Positions 1 through 4,604 of a stretch of DNA of 6,701 nt are shown here, in pieces. Each line of letters starts with the position of its first letter. Position 1 is the stretch's first letter. The position numbers were made by a program, and so were the translations under genes. The stretch is taken from contig CAKQTF010000057.1 in NCBI GenBank assembly GCA_934276695.1, forward strand, positions 1 through 6,701. Reading direction: 5' to 3'. This DNA is from an uncultured Spirochaetales bacterium. GTDB lineage: Bacteria; Spirochaetota; Spirochaetia; Sphaerochaetales; Sphaerochaetaceae. The notes beneath the pieces are model-generated. The model was not told the origin of the DNA and did no database searches. It saw only the letters and a list, made by a program, of their open reading frames with translations.

Positions 1-818
1 TCATAGCTGAATTTAGGAGAGCATGTAGATAATGAGAGTATCCTGAACTCATCCGCATCTGGATACAGCTTCCTAGCCTCTGAATATGCGATCAGTGCCG
101 GGTTATTCGCTCCGATCCCTCCGTCAACAAGGCACATCTCGTCTCCGGTCTTCCTGCAGATGAACTTTGCAGGAGCAAAGTAAAGCGGTGCTGCAGATGA
201 TGCCCTTGCTGCTTCTCTTACAAGGAATCCATCATCGCTGTATGAGGAGAAGACATATGGCTCAGATTTCTGCGTGTTGAAGCTTATGGCAATAGTCGGC
301 GCATATAGCTCAGACATCTCAGCATCTCCGAATGTCTTTATAAGGTATTCCTCATAGCATGCTGTGCTGTACTTCTCGCCGAATACTGGGCCGAAGATTG
401 TCCTGAATGATGATTTGGGCTGGAATATCTCTTGGCCTCTATCCCTGTAGATCCTCTCAATCTCTTCGGGATCAGCCCCTCTTCTCAGGATGCCGAGATC
501 AGTTGTTGATATTCTCCTGAAGATCCCATGCCTGCTGCTGTATGAGACATTGTATGGAGGCTCATTATCAAGAGCGACTCCACCCAGACGCTCTCCTGGT
601 GTTGTCAGGCCAAGTGCGATCAGTGCTCCTGTGGAAGTTCCTGCGATCAGGTCAAAATGAGAATACAGAGGACGGCTGTCTCCCTTATCCTTAAGCTCTG
701 CTGCCAGTTTCCCTATGATGTGGGCAGGGATGAGCCCTCTCATCCCGCCTCCGTCTATAGAGAGGATATATCTGATTTCCTTTTCCTTCTCTTTAGAGAA
801 GAATCTCCATTTTCTCAT
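1..818 (-). CDS. Patatin-like phospholipase, C-terminus beyond the left edge
   Basis: My reverse-strand translation gives 272 open codons from ATG at 818-816, with no stop before the window ends. Three patatin hallmarks appear in order: the oxyanion-hole motif DGGGMRG at residues 22-28, the nucleophile elbow GTSTG at 60-64 (Ser62), and DGG at 232-234 (Asp232), which together form the Ser/Asp dyad. GANNPAL follows DGG, as in many bacterial patatins. The family hydrolyses ester bonds of membrane lipids (phospholipase A or lipid acyl hydrolase); the substrate here is unknown. I see no signal peptide or membrane segment; the N-terminus is basic and Lys/Glu-rich, so the protein is probably cytoplasmic or peripheral at the membrane. 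The start is forced, because an in-frame TGA lies upstream and no other start codon precedes DGGG. A GAGGT sequence touches the ATG, too close for a normal Shine-Dalgarno. Patatins also serve as CBASS effectors (CapV), but nothing here shows that partner. Confidence 0.9.
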   Translation of the reverse strand, partial: MRKWRFFSKEKEKEIRYILSIDGGGMRGLIPAHIIGKLAAELKDKGDSRPLYSHFDLIAGTSTGALIALGLTTPGERLGGVALDNEPPYNVSYSSRHGIFRRISTTDLGILRRGADPEEIERIYRDRGQEIFQPKSSFRTIFGPVFGEKYSTACYEEYLIKTFGDAEMSELYAPTIAISFNTQKSEPYVFSSYSDDGFLVREAARASSAAPLYFAPAKFICRKTGDEMCLVDGGIGANNPALIAYSEARKLYPDADEFRILSLSTCSPKFSY

Positions 819-855
819 ACCTCTATAATATGTTAGATTGTTCTGGTATGGTCAA
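819..855. promoter_or_regulatory. Divergent start region between patatin and radical SAM genes
   Basis: Only 11 bases separate the leftward ATG at 818 from the rightward ATG at 830. On the + strand a perfect TATAAT lies at 824-829 but has no convincing -35. On the - strand TTGACC (855-850) is followed 19 bases later by TATTAT (830-825), or 17 bases later by CATATT (832-827). If these are real, the leftward transcript has almost no leader and the rightward one begins near 836. The rightward start would then be ATG 848. These are motif readings only. Confidence 0.35.
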
Positions 856-1798
856 TAAAGAATATGCAGAGTGCGTGCTCTGTCCAAACAGGTGCCGTGT
901 CAACAGATATGAGAGAAAGGGCATATGCCGCCAGAGCGATAAGGTCAGGATTGCATGGTCGGGACTTCATCGTGGAGAGGAGCCCCCTGTCACAGGTGAG
1001 CATGGCTCTGGAATGATATTCTTCACTGGATGCCCGCTGCACTGCAGATACTGCCAGAACATACAGATATCAGGATCAGATGGTGAGGATTATGGTATAG
1101 AGGTATCTGCCGGGGAGCTTTCTGAGATCATGCTTGCGCTCCAGGAGATGAAGGCCGCGACTCTGAATCTTGTGACAGGAACGCATTTTATTCCATCAAT
1201 AATAGAGGCTCTCTCAATTGCAAGGTCAAAAGGATTGACTATTCCAATGGTATGGAACAGTTCAGGTTATGAGAGTATTGAGGGACTTCAGCTGATTGAT
1301 GAATATGTTGATCTGTATCTCTTGGACTGCAAGTCAATCAAGAGAAAAGTCTCATCTGTATTCTGCGGAAGATCCTCCTATGCAGATAATATCATTCCAG
1401 TAATGGATTACATAAAGGAGCATCATCCGGTTACCGATCTTGATAATCTTAATGGCACGCTCTTAAGGCATCTTGTGTTTCCTGGGACTCTCAATGCGAC
1501 AAAGGACTTCCTCAGGCTGTTTGCAGAGCGCTATAAGGATAGCTTCGTGCTTTCGCTCATGGTGCAGTTTGTCCCGCCGAAAGATGATCCAGGGTTCCTT
1601 GGAATAAGCGATGGGGAATATGATGAGCTTGTTGATATGCTTGAAGAGCTCGGGATTGATGATGGCTTCATGCAGGAGAAGGGGGATGATGATATCCTAT
1701 GGATCCCTGATTTCCATGAAGATGTGCCATTCCCCGCATCATTTGCAGACCCGAATACATATTTTCTGGAGCTGAAGAGAAAACGTGAGAATGTCTGA
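830..1798 (+). CDS. PflX-type radical SAM protein (COG1313-like, pyruvate formate-lyase-activating-enzyme related)
   Basis: The protein is 322 residues long. It has the radical SAM cluster motif CPLHCRYC at 68-75 (Cys68, Cys72, Cys75), which should bind a 4Fe-4S cluster that reductively cleaves S-adenosylmethionine. A second group of four cysteines precedes it (Cys15, Cys18, Cys22, Cys33, in CVLCPNRC and GIC), typical of the PflX/AmrS-like group. HRGEEPPVTG, GSGMIFFTG, GTHFIP (117-122) and VWNSSGYE match the conserved order I know for COG1313. Such proteins are annotated as related to glycyl-radical activating enzymes, but their true substrate is mostly unknown, and no glycyl-radical enzyme is visible nearby. 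The protein should be cytoplasmic and oxygen-sensitive. The start is uncertain: ATG 830 has no Shine-Dalgarno, and ATG 848 (residue 7) is equally possible and sits better after the TATAAT at 824. The stop is TGA. Confidence 0.85.
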   Translation: MLDCSGMVNKEYAECVLCPNRCRVNRYERKGICRQSDKVRIAWSGLHRGEEPPVTGEHGSGMIFFTGCPLHCRYCQNIQISGSDGEDYGIEVSAGELSEIMLALQEMKAATLNLVTGTHFIPSIIEALSIARSKGLTIPMVWNSSGYESIEGLQLIDEYVDLYLLDCKSIKRKVSSVFCGRSSYADNIIPVMDYIKEHHPVTDLDNLNGTLLRHLVFPGTLNATKDFLRLFAERYKDSFVLSLMVQFVPPKDDPGFLGISDGEYDELVDMLEELGIDDGFMQEKGDDDILWIPDFHEDVPFPASFADPNTYFLELKRKRENV

Positions 1799-1892
1799 CT
1801 GATCTCTCTGATATGATTCTTGTGTCTATATAAAACGCATTTCAGGCATCAGAAAATCAATGAACCAGCATAATTCCATAGTTCCTGCGATA

Positions 1893-1907
1893 TATAATTC
1901 AGGAGGA
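1893..1907 (+). promoter_or_regulatory. TATAAT and strong Shine-Dalgarno deciding the start at 1917
   Basis: AGGAGGA at 1901-1907 lies 9 bases before ATG 1917, which is in frame with the longer start at 1860. No comparable site precedes 1860. A TATAAT at 1893-1898 could be a -10 box, but it has no good -35 and sits so close that a transcript from it would begin inside the Shine-Dalgarno. The ribosome site is therefore convincing and the promoter is not. A further TATATAAA run at 1827-1834 also lacks a -35. Confidence 0.6.
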
Positions 1908-1916
1908 CATATTCAT

Positions 1917-2744
1917 ATGCCTGGTAAATATCCGAAGAGCACGGAAATGCTCAGTGAGATTGAGAAGGAACAGAAATGCCTGTTTGATGACATGATGTTC
2001 GCCTCTGCCGCCTACACAAGGCCCGAGATCATAGATGACATAGTGCGGCGCGTATTCACAAAGGCCGGAATCCCGGTGTCAAGAATAGAGAGAACAGAGA
2101 TTCAGAAGAGGATGCTCTCTGAGGATGCAAAGGAAATTGTCCTCGACTGCTATGCTGAGACATCCGATGGCAGGAGGATGGCAGTTGAGGTACAGAATGA
2201 GGCTTCAGGCTTCGGGCATAAAAGAGAGGCCTTCTACTCGGCGAGACTCAGGATCCAGGAGTCCAAGGGAACCGATTATGAGAGCATGATGCCTGTATAC
2301 CTAATCATCCTGCACAGGCATGATCCATACAGGAAAAGCGGAAATAATCTCCCGATTTATGTGAAAGGCTGTTATATTGAGAATACGGATATAGTCTATG
2401 ATGACAGCATGAATGTCATAAGGGTGAATGGCGACTATATGGAGAGAGGAGATATAATCGGCGACCTGATGAGGGCCATGAAGGCAACAAGGCCCGAGGA
2501 TACGGATTTAGAGCTCTACAGTGAGACAATCAGGAGCGCAAAGGAGAATGGCATGAAATACACACTTGAGGATCTGCTGGCTGCAAGCAGGGATGAGGGG
2601 ATTGAGATTGGAAAAACCGAGGGTAAAGCAGAAGGCATTGCTATTGGCAGAAATGAAGGCATTGCTGAGGTTATTGCAAATCTCCGAAGCCTTGGACTCT
2701 CTGAAAATATTATCAGGAAAGCTGCTCCTGCAGATAGCAGATAA
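1917..2744 (+). CDS. PD-(D/E)XK nuclease-family putative transposase (Rpn/PDDEXK_2-like)
   Basis: From ATG 1917 the product has 275 residues; starting at 1860 would add 19 residues (MNQHNSIVPAIY and on) that look like untranslated leader. The N-terminal part has CLFDDMMFASAAYTRPEII, as expected where these proteins carry their F-D-x-x-F-like opening. The nuclease core is Asp77 (in EIVLDCYA) followed by EVQ at 91-93 (in RRMAVEVQNE), a PD-(D/E)XK site with Gln in place of the usual Lys, as is common in PDDEXK_2/Rpn relatives. FYSARL and the PVYLIIL strand follow. The tail from residue 226 is a Glu-Gly repeat, then LRSLGLSENIIRKA, a typical ending for this family. Rpn proteins are reported to be DNA endonucleases that promote recombination; movement of this gene is unproven and I see no terminal inverted repeats. 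The gene stands 118 bases after the radical SAM gene and converges on pyrH. Confidence 0.8.
   Translation: MPGKYPKSTEMLSEIEKEQKCLFDDMMFASAAYTRPEIIDDIVRRVFTKAGIPVSRIERTEIQKRMLSEDAKEIVLDCYAETSDGRRMAVEVQNEASGFGHKREAFYSARLRIQESKGTDYESMMPVYLIILHRHDPYRKSGNNLPIYVKGCYIENTDIVYDDSMNVIRVNGDYMERGDIIGDLMRAMKATRPEDTDLELYSETIRSAKENGMKYTLEDLLAASRDEGIEIGKTEGKAEGIAIGRNEGIAEVIANLRSLGLSENIIRKAAPADSR
2592..2669 (+). repeat. Coding Glu-Gly repeat in the nuclease tail
   Basis: This stretch encodes imperfect copies of (E/G)-G-I/K-x-x-G units, residues 226-251 of the nuclease-family protein. At DNA level GAAGGCATTGCT occurs exactly at 2631-2642 and 2655-2666, a 24-base period. Relatives of this family often carry such EG-rich tails of varying length, which probably form a helix or a flexible linker. 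Slippage between the identical 12-mers could change the length in 24-base (8-residue) steps without breaking the frame. Confidence 0.6.
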
Positions 2745-2754
2745 CTGAAAATGA

Positions 2755-2805
2755 ATAAAAAGGCTGCTGCCTGCATAGCGTAAAACAATACAAAGGCAAC
2801 AGCCT
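2755..2805 (-). terminator. Intrinsic terminator of pyrH
   Basis: AGGCTGCTGCCT (2761-2772) and AGGCAACAGCCT (2794-2805) form a 12-base-pair stem with a 21-base loop. Read on the - strand, the single non-Watson-Crick position is a G-U pair and the stem is followed at once by TTTTTATTC, a proper U tract. Read on the + strand, the same position is a C-A mismatch and no U tract follows. The site therefore serves pyrH, whose TAA lies 11 bases upstream, and not the convergent nuclease gene. Confidence 0.75.
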
Positions 2806-2815
2806 GGATTCTATA

Positions 2816-3502
2816 TTATCCGATGATTGTTCCAAAGAACTCATCACCATTAAGTATGTGTATGAGGTTCTCTATATTCCTGCCATCAGCACAGATAACC
2901 TTCATTCCATCTTTCTCTGCAATCTTCGATGCAATTGGATCAAATGGGGTGTTCTTTCCTGGTACCCATTCATCTCCGACCATTGCCCTGAATTCTTTCC
3001 ATGAGATTTTATCGATAGGCTTTGCGTCTGGATTCTTTCTTGGATCGTCCGTATAAACCTTTGCAATGTTCGAGAGGTTCACTACAAGCTTCCCCCCGAA
3101 TTTCTCTGCAAGATATACAGCATCTGTATCTGTAGAGAAGCCTGGCTTCCATCCTGCAGCAACAAGAATACGCCCTGAAAAAGGTATATCTGCTGTAGGA
3201 TCTGTTACAAGCTCATCCTCTGTGTAGTCAGAGAAGATTGCTCTGAGAAGCGTGCCATTGAGATGTGTTGCTTTTATCCCAAGCCAGTCCTGCAGAGATG
3301 AATCCGCATTGGCGCATACATTCCTGTATGCTTCCTGGTATATCCTGGCAGGTGCTCCGCCTCCGGTGACGAAGATGAGCTTTCTCTCTTTATCTTCTTC
3401 AAGATAGTCCTTAATTGCATTTCTGAAAGCGCTTAGGAATGCATAATCCACTTTGTCCGGTGCGATTATGGATCCTCCGACTGATAAGACAGTTAGGTTC
3501 AT
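2816..3502 (-). CDS. pyrH: UMP kinase, archaeal/spirochaete type (amino acid kinase fold)
   Basis: The protein is 228 residues long, the usual size for UMP kinases. It phosphorylates UMP to UDP with ATP in the cytoplasm, a step of pyrimidine nucleotide synthesis. Visible motifs in order are the N-terminal strand and phosphate loop VLSVGGS (5-11), FVTGGGAPAR (44-53), the substrate-side GFSTDTDA (121-128) and NLSNIAKVYTDDPR (142-155), where the YTDDP segment matches the nucleotide-binding part of amino acid kinases. DPIASKIA and the final GDEFFGTII also fit. The GGG-then-STDTDA pattern resembles the family shared by archaea and spirochaetes more than the common bacterial PyrH; this is from memory, not a search. 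The gene stands alone with its own promoter, Shine-Dalgarno and terminator. Its start at 3502 is supported by AGGAGA at 3514-3509, six bases before the ATG. Another amino acid kinase is possible but less likely. Confidence 0.85.
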   Translation of the reverse strand: MNLTVLSVGGSIIAPDKVDYAFLSAFRNAIKDYLEEDKERKLIFVTGGGAPARIYQEAYRNVCANADSSLQDWLGIKATHLNGTLLRAIFSDYTEDELVTDPTADIPFSGRILVAAGWKPGFSTDTDAVYLAEKFGGKLVVNLSNIAKVYTDDPRKNPDAKPIDKISWKEFRAMVGDEWVPGKNTPFDPIASKIAEKDGMKVICADGRNIENLIHILNGDEFFGTIIG

Positions 3503-3508
3503 GAAAAA

Positions 3509-3549
3509 TCTCCTGCTGCTATTATATAAGTAAACAGTATGTAGAACAA
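3509..3549 (-). promoter_or_regulatory. pyrH: Sigma70-type promoter and Shine-Dalgarno of pyrH
   Basis: On the - strand, TTGTTC (3549-3544), an exact 17-base spacer and a perfect TATAAT (3526-3521) make a good housekeeping promoter. Transcription should begin near 3514, giving a leader of about a dozen bases that starts on or beside the Shine-Dalgarno AGGAGA (3514-3509). There is no room for a leader-based riboswitch or attenuator. Confidence 0.75.
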
Positions 3550-3588
3550 TCTCAAGGTTCCCCTAGAAAAGTGTAATTGTCATGGTCT

Positions 3589-3628
3589 ATCTCAGCTCTT
3601 GTCAGTGAGATTCTTAGTTTATTTTTTT
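3589..3628 (+). other. Inverted repeat followed by a T run, possible weak terminator or operator
   Basis: ATCTCA (3589-3594) and TGAGAT (3606-3611) are perfect complements around an 11-base loop. A run of seven T lies at 3622-3628, ten bases beyond the stem. The stem is short and the T run too distant for a strong intrinsic terminator. It might shield the cas operon from upstream transcription, bind a regulator, or be chance in AT-rich DNA. Confidence 0.25.
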
Positions 3629-3651
3629 GGGGCTATAGATAATATGTGTAT

Positions 3652-3682
3652 TTGCATTGATATTACGAGAAAAATTTATACT
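3652..3682 (+). promoter_or_regulatory. Candidate promoter of the cas operon
   Basis: TTGCAT (3652-3657) is followed after 17 bases by TTTATA (3675-3680), or after 19 bases by the better -10 TATACT (3677-3682). Transcription would begin near 3688, about 38 bases before the cas6 start. Neither pairing is ideal and AT-rich spacers yield such matches easily, but this is the best candidate on the + strand. An alternative GATAAT at 3638-3643 has no good -35. Confidence 0.4.
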
Positions 3683-3712
3683 CTAATGACTTTTAGATGG
3701 TAAAATCAAATT

Positions 3713-3720
3713 AAAGGGGA
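3713..3720 (+). promoter_or_regulatory. cas6: Shine-Dalgarno that fixes the TTG start of cas6
   Basis: AAAGGGGA ends five bases before TTG 3726. No in-frame ATG lies near it: the ATG at 3697 is out of frame and upstream of this site. The strong ribosome site, together with the beginning KYIKLTYTLQF, a normal RAMP first strand, supports the rare TTG start. Confidence 0.7.
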
Positions 3721-3725
3721 TTCTT

Positions 3726-4604
3726 TTGAAATACATTAAACTCACATACACTTTGCAATTTAAAGAAACTCCAATATGGGGAAATCCTCCATCTTTTGTG
3801 TTTCGTAGCATATTGGGTTCATCGCTTCGCCGTCTTACATGCATTCTGCATCAGCAGAAAAGCTGTGCAGACTGTATGGTTAAAAGCAGTTGTGTATATT
3901 CTGTGTTCTTTGAGACTAACATCGATAAAGATTTGACTTCATTAGAGGGAAGAAATAAAGGAGCACATCCATTTGTCATGGAAGTTAATCATATTGATGA
4001 TAGGACTGCTGTTATAGAAGTATTATTTATAGGTAGAGCAATAAATTATATCCCATATATTAACATAGCTTTAGAAAACGCAGGAACGAATGGTGTAGGT
4101 AGAAACCGTGCTTGCTACACAATTTGCGGTATAATAGCAGGTGATGATTTGTTTGAGTTTAATCAGATAGAAGAAAAGTGTCTTAATTGGCCTGTAGAAA
4201 ATATCTCGAATAGATATGTTTCATCTATCATCCTTGAGACACCGTGTCGTATAAAAAAAGAAGGGCATTATATATCTGAAATACAATTTGATGATTTACT
4301 GAAAAGCATCAACAAAAGGATGCAGATTTTAATGGAATTGTTTTCAGAAGAAAAATTTTTACCATCTGCTGATTTTGAGGCTAGCATAAGAAATGAAGCA
4401 AAGAATCAAAGATGGGTTGAGCAGTCTTACTACTCTGGACGCCAGAAGACAGTAATGAAACTCGGAGGTGTAATAGGACTGATTGAAATGCAGGCTGAGG
4501 TGCCTGAATCGATAGTCCAGTATATAAATGCTATGGAATTATTCCATGTTGGTAAGAATATAAGTTTTGGACTAGGAAAGATAAAGGTGGTTTACGATGT
4601 GTAA
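3726..4604 (+). CDS. cas6: CRISPR-associated endoribonuclease Cas6
   Basis: The 292-residue protein matches the Cas6 RAMP family that serves type III systems. It would cut the precursor crRNA within each repeat. The first strand YIKLTYTLQF is followed by FRSILGSSLRRLTC (26-39). The C-terminal half has GGVIGLIEM and the glycine-rich loop HVGKNISFGLGK (274-285), a Cas6 signature that contacts repeat RNA. HPFVME also fits. Four cysteines, Cys39, Cys47, Cys50 and Cys56 (in CADC and CVY), form a cluster seen in this subgroup; they may bind a metal. The catalytic residue is not certain: His42 and His274 are candidates. The gene begins with TTG behind a strong Shine-Dalgarno, and its last eight bases overlap the cas10 start, so the two are one transcript and probably translationally coupled. 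Base composition is much more AT-rich than the genes to the left. Confidence 0.9.
   Translation: MKYIKLTYTLQFKETPIWGNPPSFVFRSILGSSLRRLTCILHQQKSCADCMVKSSCVYSVFFETNIDKDLTSLEGRNKGAHPFVMEVNHIDDRTAVIEVLFIGRAINYIPYINIALENAGTNGVGRNRACYTICGIIAGDDLFEFNQIEEKCLNWPVENISNRYVSSIILETPCRIKKEGHYISEIQFDDLLKSINKRMQILMELFSEEKFLPSADFEASIRNEAKNQRWVEQSYYSGRQKTVMKLGGVIGLIEMQAEVPESIVQYINAMELFHVGKNISFGLGKIKVVYDV

Noticed and set aside
1..818. Patatin as an effector of the type III CRISPR system or of a CBASS operon
   Set aside because: Patatins can be CBASS effectors, but this gene is on the opposite strand, about 2.9 kb from cas6, with unrelated genes between and different base composition. No cyclase partner is visible on its side.
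1827..1834. TATATAAA as an archaeal TATA box
   Set aside because: It would suit an archaeon, but no BRE-like element is clear, and the good sigma70 promoter of pyrH and the strong Shine-Dalgarno sites point to a bacterium.
1860..2744. A complete mobile element around the transposase-family gene
   Set aside because: I found no flanking inverted repeats or target duplications. PD-(D/E)XK family proteins called transposases need not sit in a mobile unit.
2516..2788. Reverse-strand reading frame of 90 codons opposite the nuclease tail
   Set aside because: Its hydrophobic, Pro/Ser-rich repeat product is the mirror of the Glu-Gly repeat coding sequence. It has no recognisable domain, and its upstream end lies in the terminator hairpin.
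3550..3600. Insertion-sequence end or remnant in the pyrH-cas6 spacer
   Set aside because: The stretch around CCCCTAGAAAAGTGTAATTG looked like a possible IS terminus, but I could not match it to a known family or find a partner inverted repeat.
3503..3725. CRISPR array or leader beside the cas genes
   Set aside because: I see no 25-37 base direct repeats with regular spacing here or elsewhere in the window. Only short chance repeats such as TTGTCA (3577 and 3599) occur.
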